NCBI RefSeq assembly: GCF_000242615.2
Contig: NZ_KI912269.1
Location: 527,775 to 591,774 of the forward strand
Direction of reading: 5' to 3'
DNA from: Holophaga foetida DSM 6591
GTDB taxonomy: Bacteria > Acidobacteriota > Holophagae > Holophagales > Holophagaceae
DNA: 64,000 bases
Part shown: positions 30,535-38,840 of the stretch, piece after piece
Layout: each line of letters begins with the position of its first letter
Numbering within the stretch: the first letter of the stretch is position 1
Program-made: the position numbers and the translations under genes
Notes under the pieces: generated by a model
What the model was told of the DNA's origin: nothing
The model's database searches: none
The model's input: only the letters and a program-made list of their open reading frames with translations

Positions 30535-32247
30535 ATGCGTATCGCCCTTCTCCAGATCAACTGCCGGATCGCCGATCCCGAGACCAATGGCCGCGCCATC
30601 GAGGCCGCCTACCGCTCAGCCATCGAGCGGGGAGCTGAACTGGTGATGACGCCGGAGATGGCGGTGCCGGGCTACCTGGCAGAGGACCGCCTGTGGGAGA
30701 GCGCCCTGCGCGAACGGATCCGGAGGGAGTCGGCGCGCCTGGCGGCCCTGACAGGCCCAGTCCCTCTGATCATGGGTACCTGCAGCCCTTCCCCCTCGGG
30801 ACGCCTCTGGAACGAACTCTGGTGGTGCGAGACCGGACAGGTCCGGACCGTGGCCCGGAAGCGGATCCTGCCGGTTTACGACATCTTCGACGAGGCCCGC
30901 TACTTTGATGCGGACCCAGCCCCCCAACCGGTGGTCGATCACCTGGGGGAACAGGTCGGCCTCTCGATCTGCGAGGATCTCTGGGCCGATCCGGAACTGG
31001 CCCCGGGTTCCATCCGATACCATGTGGATCCCATCGCCGACCTAGCGGGACGGGGGGCCACCCTGATCCTGAACGCCTCCGCCAGCCCCGCCCTGCTGGG
31101 GAGTTTCACACCCGCAGGCACAACCCCAGGCTGGACCGTTCCCTCCAAACGGGCCCTGCGGCGCCGCCTCCTCATAGGGCAGGCCGCCAAGCACGGCGTC
31201 TCCATTGCCTATGCCTCCAGGGTGGGTTCCGACAGCTGGCTCACCTTCGACGGTGGTTCCTGCCTCGTGCACCCCGATGGAGGCTGGCAGGGCACCCCGG
31301 ACTTCCAGGAGGCAATCCTCCTGGTGGATACGCGGGCCCCTGGCTTGGCCTGGCCTGAAGATCCCTCCGAAGGCAGCTGGCTGCGCCAGGCCCTGGGCCT
31401 CGGCCTCCGGGAGAACCTCTCCAAGCAGGGGCTGGAGGGCGTCGTGGTGGGCCTCTCCGGTGGCATCGACAGCGCCGTGGTGGCCGCCATGGCTGCGGAG
31501 AACCTGGGCCCTGAGCGGGTGCTCGGCGTTGCCCTCCCCACCCGCTTCACCAGCCAGGAGAGCCTGGACCTAGCGGAAGAACAGGCCCGGCACCTGGGCA
31601 TCCACTTCCTGAGCCTGTCGGCGGACGGCCCCTTCGCCGGAGCCGAGGCATCCCTGAGAAACGCCTTCCCGGACCGGGGTTTCTCCCTCACGGACGAGAA
31701 CCTCCAGAGCCGTTCCCGGGGTCTCCTCCTGATGGGCCTCACCACCGAGCCCCATACCCACCGGATGCTGGGCACGGAACGGCTGGCAGTGCTCAATACG
31801 GGCAACAAGAGCGAGGCCGCCACGGGCTACTTCACCCTCTATGGGGATGGCATCGGGGCCTTCGGCATCCTGGGGGACTGCCTCAAGGCCCGGGTCTTCG
31901 CCCTGGCCCGGGAGCTGGGGGAAGCCGTTCCCAGGGGGGTGATCGAGCGGAAGCCCACTGCGGAACTCCGCCCAGGCCAGACGGATGAAGCCAGCCTCCT
32001 GCCCTATGGCCAGCTCGACGCCATCCTGGCGGCCCTGCTGGAAGCGCGACGGGAGGAGTCCACACTGGCGGAAGATCTGGGGGAAATCCTGGAAGGTGCC
32101 GCCCTGGATCAAGCCCGGAAGGCCCTGCCCCGGGTTCTGCGGCTTCTGAGGAATTCGGAGTTCAAGCGCCGCCAGCTCCCCTTCGCCCTGAAGATCAGTC
32201 CCTGGGCCTTTGGCAGCGGCCGCCGCATCCCCCTCACGGGGCTTTGA
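30535..32247 (+). CDS. nadE: Glutamine-dependent NAD+ synthetase
   Basis: A 570-residue two-domain enzyme that amidates nicotinate adenine dinucleotide to NAD+ using glutamine. The N-terminal nitrilase-type glutaminase domain carries the triad E41 (TPEMAVPGY), K109 (VARKRILP) and C146 (LSICEDLW). The C-terminal synthetase domain carries the PP-loop VVGLSGGIDSAVVAA, then NTGNKSEAATGYFTLYGD and KPTAELRPGQTDE. Somewhat shorter than the common 650-residue form but with all key residues. Divergent from the phosphoesterase by 77 bp. Confidence 0.95.
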   Translation: MRIALLQINCRIADPETNGRAIEAAYRSAIERGAELVMTPEMAVPGYLAEDRLWESALRERIRRESARLAALTGPVPLIMGTCSPSPSGRLWNELWWCETGQVRTVARKRILPVYDIFDEARYFDADPAPQPVVDHLGEQVGLSICEDLWADPELAPGSIRYHVDPIADLAGRGATLILNASASPALLGSFTPAGTTPGWTVPSKRALRRRLLIGQAAKHGVSIAYASRVGSDSWLTFDGGSCLVHPDGGWQGTPDFQEAILLVDTRAPGLAWPEDPSEGSWLRQALGLGLRENLSKQGLEGVVVGLSGGIDSAVVAAMAAENLGPERVLGVALPTRFTSQESLDLAEEQARHLGIHFLSLSADGPFAGAEASLRNAFPDRGFSLTDENLQSRSRGLLLMGLTTEPHTHRMLGTERLAVLNTGNKSEAATGYFTLYGDGIGAFGILGDCLKARVFALARELGEAVPRGVIERKPTAELRPGQTDEASLLPYGQLDAILAALLEARREESTLAEDLGEILEGAALDQARKALPRVLRLLRNSEFKRRQLPFALKISPWAFGSGRRIPLTGL

Positions 32248-32288
32248 GGGTTGTCCACAAAGAACCCCCTTGGTTTTCAAGGCCTCTG

Positions 32289-32316
32289 CGGATTGCACAC
32301 TTTTATGTGCAATCCG
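32289..32316. terminator. Hairpin downstream of nadE
   Basis: CGGATTGCACA and TGTGCAATCCG form a perfect 11-bp stem with a CTTTTA loop, 41 bp after the nadE stop. It is flanked by two imperfect direct copies of TGGTTYTCAAGG (near 32272 and 32327). The following bases are C-rich rather than T-rich. Confidence 0.5.
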
Positions 32317-32457
32317 GCCCCCTCCCTGGTTCTCAAGGACCTTTGCCTCCCCCGGGATGAGTTTTCCGCAATGCTTGCGGGAACAACCTTCAAAGGGGTC
32401 CATTCGACGAGCAACACATGAAACAAACTCTCCTCTGCGTAGTAGTAAGCTGAAGTC

Positions 32458-33693
32458 ATGCATCTCCTCCTGGTGGAAGACAAGGACAGTTTCCGACGCC
32501 TGCTGGTCCAGGCCCTGGAGGGCTCTGGCTGGGAGATCCTGGCGGTGGCCCACCCCCAGGAGGCCCTGGCCATCCTGGAGGCCACCCCCTGCGAAATCAT
32601 GGTGACGGACCTCCGCCTCCCCGCCATGAGTGGCCTTGAACTGCTCAAGCGCGCCAAACGCCTGAGGCCGGACCTTCGGGTGCTCCTGATGAGCGCCTTC
32701 GGGGAACCCGGCGATATCGTTGAAGCCATGGCCTTCGGAGCGGATGACTTCCTGCCAAAACCCTTTGATCTGGACCTGTTCCAGGCCACCCTGGAACGCC
32801 TCCAGGCCCTCACGGAGGCCCCGAGCCCAGATCCCCGGGAGCCATGGGTGGCTCTCTCCCCCGGCATGAGGGCCCTTGATCGGGCCCTGGGGAGCCTGGC
32901 CGAGAGCGAGGCCCCCACCCTGTTCATCGGGGAACGGGGTTCGGGACGGACCCGAACCGCCCGGCGCCTCCACACCCTCCGTCACCCGAAGGCTCCCTTC
33001 CTACCCGTGGATGCGGCATCCCTGGGCTCCGACGGCCCCAAAGGGCAACAGCTGGCCATGCTCAAGGGGGGGACGATCCACCTCCAGAACCTGGACGGGC
33101 TTTCCCCTGAAGGAACCCTGGGGCTCCTGCGGGCCCTGGGCACCGAAGGGATCCACTGGTCCGGAAGCGCCTCCTCCCTGGAGGCTATCCCGGCCCCCTT
33201 GCGCCCGAAGCTGGGAGCCCTGGTCCTCGCTCTGCCCCCCCTTCGGGAGCGTCGGGAGGACGTCCTCCCCCTCTTCCGGGCTGTCCTTGAACAGTCTGCA
33301 CGCCGTATGGGCCATGCCCCGCCGGTGATCGATCTCTGCGTGGAACGGGAGCTGCTCACCCGTCCCTGGCCCGGCAATCTGGCGGAACTGATCTGGCTGG
33401 CGGAACGATGTCTGGCTCAGTGCCCCGGCGCCCTGCTGAGCAAGCTCCCCACCGCCCAAGGCCTCGGAGAGGAGCTCATGGAACTGGCCTGGCCCGAGCC
33501 AGGCCCCCTGGAAGCCATGTTGGCGAAGATCCAGGAACAGGCCGAGGCCCGATTGATCCGCCGCGCCATCAAATCCCACTCCGGCAACCTGACGGAAACC
33601 GCCCTGGCCCTTCGGGTGACCCACCGCCTCCTCTCCCAGCGCTTGCGGGAACACCGCATCTCCCTGGAGGATGGAGCTAGCGGAACACCATGA
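32458..33693 (+). CDS. NtrC-like response regulator with degenerate AAA+ domain
   Basis: 411 residues. The receiver domain (1-115) looks competent: acidic pair E7/D8, phospho-acceptor D51, S79 and K101. The central domain resembles sigma-54 activators (PLRERREDVLPLF, 261-273; PWPGNLAEL, 303-311), but Walker A is GERGSGRT (158-165, Lys replaced by Arg), Walker B reads GGTIHLQNLDG without acidic residues, the GAFTGA loop is deleted, and the usual Arg of PWPGNVREL is Ala. The C-terminal Fis-type helix-turn-helix (NLTETALALRVTHRLLSQRL) is intact. It should bind DNA under phosphorylation control but not activate sigma-54. First gene of a five-gene unit. Confidence 0.85.
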   Translation: MHLLLVEDKDSFRRLLVQALEGSGWEILAVAHPQEALAILEATPCEIMVTDLRLPAMSGLELLKRAKRLRPDLRVLLMSAFGEPGDIVEAMAFGADDFLPKPFDLDLFQATLERLQALTEAPSPDPREPWVALSPGMRALDRALGSLAESEAPTLFIGERGSGRTRTARRLHTLRHPKAPFLPVDAASLGSDGPKGQQLAMLKGGTIHLQNLDGLSPEGTLGLLRALGTEGIHWSGSASSLEAIPAPLRPKLGALVLALPPLRERREDVLPLFRAVLEQSARRMGHAPPVIDLCVERELLTRPWPGNLAELIWLAERCLAQCPGALLSKLPTAQGLGEELMELAWPEPGPLEAMLAKIQEQAEARLIRRAIKSHSGNLTETALALRVTHRLLSQRLREHRISLEDGASGTP

Positions 33694-34652
33694 CCCTCAG
33701 CCCCCCCCTCCCAGCCTCCACCCGTACAGCCCTCCAGGAGGGGGCCCGCAGGGGCATCACCGCCCTTTCTCAGGTGGTGGTGGGGAAGGAGTTTCAGGTG
33801 CGGCGCGCCGTGGCCACCCTCCTCGCCGGAGGACATCTTCTGCTGGAGGATCTCCCGGGGGTGGGCAAGACGACCCTCGCCAAGGGGCTCTGCCGGATCA
33901 TGGGAGGGTCCTACCAGCGCATCCAGGGAACCAACGATCTCCTCCCTTCGGACCTCCTTGGCGTAAATCTCTGGGATTCGGAGCTCCGGGCCTTCCGATT
34001 CCAGGAGGGTCCGGTCTTCACAAACGTCCTGCTCATGGACGAACTGAACAGAATCGGGCCCAAGACCCAGAGTGCCCTGCTGGAGGTCATGGTGGAGGGC
34101 CAGGTCACCCTGGATCGGGGAGTCTACCCCCTTCCGAGCCCATTCTTTGTCATTGCCACCCAGAACCCCATGGATCACGCGGGGACCTTTCCCCTTCCCG
34201 AATCCCAGCTGGACCGATTCTCCTGCGTCCTGCACCTCGGCTACCCCGACGCCGCTGCGGAACGCCGCATCCTTCGTGACGAAGCGGGTGCGGACCGCCT
34301 GCGGGAGCTTGAGCCCGCCCTGACCCTGGAGGAATGGTCCCTGGCCCGCCGGGACATCCGCTGCATCCAGCTTTCCGACGCGGTGCTGGACTACGCGGAA
34401 CGGGTCATCGCCAGGATCCGCCACGACGGCGCTTTCTGCTCCACCCGAGCAGTCGGTCATTGGCTGACGCTCTCCCGGGCGGAGGCTTGGCTGGAGGGCC
34501 GCACCTACGCGACACCGGACGATCTCCAGTCCACCCTGGGTGACAGCATGGCCCATCGGGGCGCCCTGGATGATCGCCGACTCAATCGGGAGGAACGTCG
34601 CGCAAGCCTGGGGAAGGTGCTTCGGGAAACCCCCGTGGGCTGGATGCCATGA
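33690..34652 (+). CDS. MoxR-family AAA+ ATPase
   Basis: A 320-residue MoxR ATPase, chaperone-like enzymes that often assist maturation of protein complexes. Walker A is LPGVGKTTLAKGL, Walker B VLLMDELNRIGPKTQSALLEVM, sensor 1 FFVIATQNPMDHAGTFPLPESQLDRF; the C-terminal lid contains RAVGHWLTLSRAEAWLEGR. Its ATG overlaps the regulator stop (ATGA). The usual MoxR partners (DUF58 and von Willebrand A proteins) are absent here. Confidence 0.92.
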   Translation: MTLSPPLPASTRTALQEGARRGITALSQVVVGKEFQVRRAVATLLAGGHLLLEDLPGVGKTTLAKGLCRIMGGSYQRIQGTNDLLPSDLLGVNLWDSELRAFRFQEGPVFTNVLLMDELNRIGPKTQSALLEVMVEGQVTLDRGVYPLPSPFFVIATQNPMDHAGTFPLPESQLDRFSCVLHLGYPDAAAERRILRDEAGADRLRELEPALTLEEWSLARRDIRCIQLSDAVLDYAERVIARIRHDGAFCSTRAVGHWLTLSRAEAWLEGRTYATPDDLQSTLGDSMAHRGALDDRRLNREERRASLGKVLRETPVGWMP

Positions 34653-35467
34653 GGGAAGCAAGCGCTCCGGGCGTAGGTGAGGCCATCCGGCGCAAGCGGG
34701 AGCTCCTGCAACTCCGCCAGGAGGACTTGGCCCACCAGCTCAACCTGCCGGTCCAGCTCCTGGACGCCATCGAGCGGGAGGACTGGGAGGGCGTGCCTCC
34801 GGGCCGGGGGCGGCCCCTGGTGCGCCAGCTAATGGAACGCCTGGGGATAGATCCCACCATCTACACCGATGCCTGGGAGAAGCTCCCGGGAGGCCTGGAG
34901 CAGGAAGCTCCGGACCCGAAGAAGGACCTCTGGGAGAGGGTTCTCATGGGTGGGATCTCCCTGGCCGCCTTGGCTCTGGTGCTCTGGCTCATCCTTCCGG
35001 GTCCCAATATCAAGCGGGGTATCCAGGAGGATAGGCCCACCAGGGCGGATCTCCCCTGGACCCCTCAGGCGCCGCCCTCCCCCTCTCCCTTCCCAGTGCT
35101 GGGCGAACTGATCCCCGAGGCGGGAGTGACCGCCGAGGGAGTCCTGGTGAGCCTCAGGACGCTGGATACCTGTGAAGCCCGTCTCCAGGGGCCCCAGACG
35201 GACCAGACCCGGACCCTGCGGGTCTCGGAACCCTGGAAGCTCCGGGTACCTGGGCCCTTCACCCTGACCCTCAGCAACTCAGGCGTAGTGGAGGTAGAGG
35301 TGGCTGGCAGGCGGATCCGCCACCCGGGCGAAGTGGGCGAGTCCTGGACCGGCCAGTTCGGCGGAGATGGGCAAGCCATCCTGCCTCAGCCATCCCCCAG
35401 CGAAGTCCCCCCGACCGCTCCCGAGACCGACGAGGAAACCAGTCCCACCCCCGAAGGCACGGAGTGA
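34649..35467 (+). CDS. RodZ-like membrane protein with helix-turn-helix
   Basis: 272 residues. The N-terminal helix-turn-helix (VGEAIRRKRELLQLRQEDLA, then LNLPVQLLDAIEREDWEGVP) is of the RodZ HTH_25 type. A single membrane helix follows at about 108-122 (ISLAALALVLWLILPG), then a proline-rich linker and a periplasmic beta-rich DUF4115-like domain (VSLRTLDTCEARL, ADGRxxPG-like end) and an acidic tail. RodZ connects MreB to the envelope. MreB genes are not nearby, so equivalence is uncertain. Overlaps moxR by 4 bp. Confidence 0.75.
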   Translation: MREASAPGVGEAIRRKRELLQLRQEDLAHQLNLPVQLLDAIEREDWEGVPPGRGRPLVRQLMERLGIDPTIYTDAWEKLPGGLEQEAPDPKKDLWERVLMGGISLAALALVLWLILPGPNIKRGIQEDRPTRADLPWTPQAPPSPSPFPVLGELIPEAGVTAEGVLVSLRTLDTCEARLQGPQTDQTRTLRVSEPWKLRVPGPFTLTLSNSGVVEVEVAGRRIRHPGEVGESWTGQFGGDGQAILPQPSPSEVPPTAPETDEETSPTPEGTE

Positions 35468-35469
35468 CC

Positions 35470-36534
35470 ATGCACCCTATTGTTCAGAAGTTCCTGGACC
35501 AGCAGCTCCCAGAGCCCATGGTGGGCGCTCTGCTCGGCGGGGCCCTGCCTCTCCCCCCCCTGGACCTTCTGCAGGCCTTGGCCCATGCAGTCTTCCAGGA
35601 AGGCCCCTTGACCCCCAAGGCCCTGGAGACACTCCAGGGCATACCAGAGAGCCTGCTGGCCAGTGCCATCATCGGCCCTGTGGATCCCCCGGCCCCCCTT
35701 GGGCTCATCCTCATCCATCGCCGGGAGTCGGGCCTCACAGAATCAGCCCTCCTGCATGAGGACCTCACGGCCGAATGGATGGAGCGGGTCATCCCCAGCC
35801 TGCCAGGCAAGGCCCTGGAGATTCCCCTTCACAATCAGGTGCTGTGGATCGAGCGCCCGATGATCCTGGACCTGCTGGAGGCCCATCCGGAGGCGGATTA
35901 CGGCATCAAGCGCAAGGTGGAGGAGTTCCGGCGGGACGTGCTGAAGCAGATCTCCCAGGAGCTCGCCCAGGAGCGCCTGGAAATCATTGACGAGGTGGAG
36001 GCCGGCAATCTGGACAGGGCCTGGGCCGAGCTTCCCCCCCCCAAGCCCGAGGAACTGGCCGAAGAACTGGACCCGGCGGTGCTCCGGGAGAGCCTCATCA
36101 AGCCCGTGGTGGACGAAGAGGGCCATGAGATCCCCCTGCGCCTCACCCAGAGGATCATGAAGCTGCGCACCAGCCAGAAGATCCTCCTGGCCCAGAAGGG
36201 CGGCAAGGAGGAGCGTACCCTGCTGATCCGGGAATCCAATCGCCTGATCCAGGTGGCGGTGATCCGCAACGGACGGATCACCGAGGGGGAAGTGGCCTAT
36301 ATCGCCCAGATGCGTTCGGTCCATGACGAAATCCTACGCATCATCAGCCTGAACCGGGAGTGGATGAAGAAGTACAACACGGTGAAAAACCTGGTGATGA
36401 ATCCCCGGACCCCGCTGCCCATCTCCCTCAACATGCTCAAGCGCTTCACGGAATATGACCTCAAGCTGGTGCTGAAGGACCGGAATGTAGCCGAGTTGCT
36501 GAGACGCGAGGCCAAGCGGATGCTCGAGAAGTAG
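35470..36534 (+). CDS. Conserved protein with helical-repeat C-terminus, function unknown
   Basis: 354 residues, soluble. The N-terminal 150 residues are leucine-rich and unrecognised. A charged segment follows, then a C-terminal region of HEAT-like short helices with recurring patterns (LLIRESNRLIQVAVIRNGRI, VHDEILRIISLNREWMKKYN, LVMNPRTPLPISLNML, LVLKDRNVAELLRREAKRML). Proteins with this tail recur in Acidobacteria and delta-type bacteria. The ATG at 35470 has GGAG 5 bp upstream and follows the RodZ-like stop by 2 bp. Confidence 0.7.
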   Translation: MHPIVQKFLDQQLPEPMVGALLGGALPLPPLDLLQALAHAVFQEGPLTPKALETLQGIPESLLASAIIGPVDPPAPLGLILIHRRESGLTESALLHEDLTAEWMERVIPSLPGKALEIPLHNQVLWIERPMILDLLEAHPEADYGIKRKVEEFRRDVLKQISQELAQERLEIIDEVEAGNLDRAWAELPPPKPEELAEELDPAVLRESLIKPVVDEEGHEIPLRLTQRIMKLRTSQKILLAQKGGKEERTLLIRESNRLIQVAVIRNGRITEGEVAYIAQMRSVHDEILRIISLNREWMKKYNTVKNLVMNPRTPLPISLNMLKRFTEYDLKLVLKDRNVAELLRREAKRMLEK

Positions 36535-36549
36535 CGGTATCCTGGAGAA

Positions 36550-37560
36550 ATGCAGAAGGCTAGCCCCCCCCCGGACCTCCCCCTCATCCATGACTTTCTC
36601 TCCTGGGCGGACCAGAACCATGGGGACCCCCAGGCGTGGATTGCCCGTCTCGGTGAAGCAGGACTGCTGGAGGAGGCACTGAAGCGCTCCAGGGCCCACT
36701 GGAAGGGGAAGTCGGCCTGGATGCCCATCAAGGCCGCCCTTGAGGCAGCAGCGGAGCTTGCGCGAAAGCGACGGATCCACCAGTGGCAGCAGGATCCCAT
36801 GCGCCGGACCCTCCGCCTGCGGCTGGAGGTAACCGGAACTTCGGCCCAACTCCATCCCCCTGCGCTCCTGACCGCCCTGGCCCAGGGGCTGATGGCCTCC
36901 GGGGTCCCCCTGGCCATGGGGCTGGGCAAGACCCCCCGCCCCCTGGTCCAGTTGGGTCATCCCCTGCCACCAGGTGTGCCGGGACTCTCGGAATGGGCGG
37001 ATATCACCCTTCGGGAGCCCATGCGCGGCCCCCTGCCCGAGATCCATGTGGAAGGTCTGCGGGTGCTGGAGAGCCAGGAGATCCCCAACTACGCCAGCCC
37101 GGTGCTGGAACTATGCCGGGCCGCCCATTGGCGCTGGACCTGCCCCGAAGATCTGCGGGAGAAGGCCCAGTCCACCCTCGCAGTCTTCGCAGCCTCCGAG
37201 TCCTACGAGATCGACAAGGTGGGCAAGGCCGAGGGCCACAAGGTGCTCAAGCGGATCGAGGTGCGCCCCCTGGTGCTCGATCTGGCATGGGAAGGCGCGG
37301 AACTTCGATTCAGCACCCGCACCACCACCGGGGAGGCCATGAATCCCCAGAAGCTCCTTGGAGGCATCCTGGGGCTTGAGCCCGCCCGCATCCAGCCCCT
37401 TGTCCGGGAGCGGGTGGAACTGGGGGAGGACCCCAGGCTCCGTCAGGCGGACCGGTTCCAGACCAAGCTCCACAACATCTTCGAGGATGCGGTCATGCTC
37501 GAAGGGGGCAGCAACATCACCCTGGTGGACGAGGACGATGACGAACCCTTGAGCCTTTAA
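36550..37560 (+). CDS. DUF2344 (radical-SAM-linked) protein
   Basis: A 336-residue protein containing the DUF2344/TIGR03936 domain at about residues 80-290: RTLRLRLEVTGTSAQLHPPA, GVPLAMGLGKTPRPLVQLGH, LPPGVPGLSEWADI. In many genomes this domain is fused or adjacent to a B12-binding-type radical-SAM protein, but here no such gene is beside it. Function is unknown. It is the last gene of the 32458-37560 unit, 15 bp after the preceding gene, and is followed by a long hairpin. Confidence 0.78.
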   Translation: MQKASPPPDLPLIHDFLSWADQNHGDPQAWIARLGEAGLLEEALKRSRAHWKGKSAWMPIKAALEAAAELARKRRIHQWQQDPMRRTLRLRLEVTGTSAQLHPPALLTALAQGLMASGVPLAMGLGKTPRPLVQLGHPLPPGVPGLSEWADITLREPMRGPLPEIHVEGLRVLESQEIPNYASPVLELCRAAHWRWTCPEDLREKAQSTLAVFAASESYEIDKVGKAEGHKVLKRIEVRPLVLDLAWEGAELRFSTRTTTGEAMNPQKLLGGILGLEPARIQPLVRERVELGEDPRLRQADRFQTKLHNIFEDAVMLEGGSNITLVDEDDDEPLSL

Positions 37561-37561
37561 T

Positions 37562-37622
37562 CATAAGGGGCCGTAGCGGAATAACCATTACAGTTCGGGT
37601 TGTCCCGCTACGGCCCCTTATG
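37562..37622. terminator. Long inverted repeat after the five-gene unit
   Basis: CATAAGGGGCCGTAGCGG (37562-37579) and CCGCTACGGCCCCTTATG (37605-37622) are perfect 18-bp arms around a 25-nt loop, beginning 2 bp after the DUF2344 stop. It lies between convergent genes, fitting a bidirectional terminator, although the loop is unusually long and no T-run follows. Confidence 0.65.
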
Positions 37623-37665
37623 CCGCTCCTGTGAATGTTTGTTCAGGTTATCTCTGGGCAGTGGC

Positions 37666-38286
37666 TTACCGCTCCATCAGTGCCATCCGGAGACCCAGGG
37701 CGCCGAAGACACCGGCCGTCAGCCACTCGAAACGCCGGGCGATCCGGGGCCGGGACAGGATGTAGTTGCCGATGCTGCCGGAGAAGATGCCAATGAGGCT
37801 GAAGACCGCAAGGGCCTGCACCATGAAGGTGATCCCCAGGAAGATCATCTGGAGGGTGAAATACTTTGCCCCGGGGCTGATGAACTGGGGGAGGAAGGCC
37901 AGGAAGAACATGGCGACCTTGGGATTGAGGACGTTCATAATGAAGCCGCGCTTGAAGAGAGCCCAGGCATCCCCTTCGGCCGCCGAAGAGAGATGGATGG
38001 AGGAACTGGACCGGATGGTCTTGTAGGCCAGGAAGAGCAGGTAGGCTGCCCCGGCATACTTGACGAGATTGAAGGCCAGGGCCGAGGAATAGAAGATGGC
38101 GGACGCCCCCAGGGCCGCAGCAATGGTATGCACCGTGACCCCGCTGCACATGCCGCAGGCGGACGCCAGGGCGGCCTTGCGCCCACGGGTGATGCCCTGG
38201 GTGAGGACGAAGATGTTGTCGGGCCCGGGAGCCAGGGAGAGGAGCACCGAGGCGCCGACAAAGCCGAGATAGGTGGTGAGCGTCAT
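37666..38286 (-). CDS. LysE/RhtB-family amino-acid exporter
   Basis: A 206-residue inner-membrane protein with about six helices. Family features are the N-terminal LSLAPGPDNIFVLTQGITRGRK and the stretch FKRGFIMNVLNPKVAMFFLAFLPQF. Such transporters export amino acids or related small molecules. The start overlaps the yqgE stop by 4 bp. The substrate cannot be predicted. Confidence 0.9.
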   Translation of the reverse strand: MTLTTYLGFVGASVLLSLAPGPDNIFVLTQGITRGRKAALASACGMCSGVTVHTIAAALGASAIFYSSALAFNLVKYAGAAYLLFLAYKTIRSSSSIHLSSAAEGDAWALFKRGFIMNVLNPKVAMFFLAFLPQFISPGAKYFTLQMIFLGITFMVQALAVFSLIGIFSGSIGNYILSRPRIARRFEWLTAGVFGALGLRMALMER

Positions 38287-38807
38287 AGGTCCTCCCGCTC
38301 CTTGGCGGCCGCTTCGATGGCGTCCTGCCAGAGCCCCTTGGGGTCCTGTCGCATCACCCACCTCGAGTCCAGGGGCAGTTTCAACCAAGCTCCCTCTTCC
38401 ATCTCGGTCTCCAGCTGTCCGGGGCCCCATCCTGAGTACCCAAGAAAGAGCCGATAGCTGGCCTTCGGGTCCAGGAGCAGGGACTCCAGAAGATCCTTGC
38501 GGAAGCTGACGAAATCCGTGAAGTCCAGCACAAGGTCATCGGAGGAGGGCAGCCCGCCCCGCACCAGGATGATGCCCCGCTGAGGGTCCACTGGACCTCC
38601 CCGCCAAGCGGTGTTGCCCTCCTCCCCGGCGAATTCCAGATGGCTTTCGGCGCATATCTGCTTCAGGGTCAGCGGGAGGGGGCGGTTCAGGATGATGCCC
38701 ATGGCCCCGTTCTCATCGTGCTCCACCACCAGCACTAAGGTGTGCAGGAAGTTGGGATCCAGGAGAAGGGGACTCGCAACCAAAAGACAAGGTGCCATGA
38801 GACTCAT
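38283..38807 (-). CDS. YqgE/AlgH-family (DUF179) protein
   Basis: A 174-residue protein. The UPF0301 core is clear: LLVASPLLLDPNFLHTLVLV, EHDENGAMGIILNRPL, GNTAWRGGPVDPQRGIILVR and YRLFLGYSGWGPGQLETEM. The function is unsettled in all bacteria. Three ATGs in frame (38819, 38807, 38798) are possible starts; 38807 gives a normal family N-terminus. It is divergent from the membrane protein at 38841 with only 33 bp between them. Confidence 0.88.
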   Translation of the reverse strand: MSLMAPCLLVASPLLLDPNFLHTLVLVVEHDENGAMGIILNRPLPLTLKQICAESHLEFAGEEGNTAWRGGPVDPQRGIILVRGGLPSSDDLVLDFTDFVSFRKDLLESLLLDPKASYRLFLGYSGWGPGQLETEMEEGAWLKLPLDSRWVMRQDPKGLWQDAIEAAAKEREDL

Positions 38808-38840
38808 GGCCAAGATCATAACGCGCGCTAATCTCTTAGT

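Noticed and set aside
31570..32985. 471-codon open frame on the minus strand
   Set aside because: Antisense to nadE and the NtrC-like gene, spans their intergenic hairpin, and shows no domain or ribosome site.
32458..33693. Activator of the sigma-54 promoters at 17.6 and 20.1 kb
   Set aside because: Its AAA+ core has lost the ATPase and GAFTGA elements, so it cannot drive open-complex formation itself.
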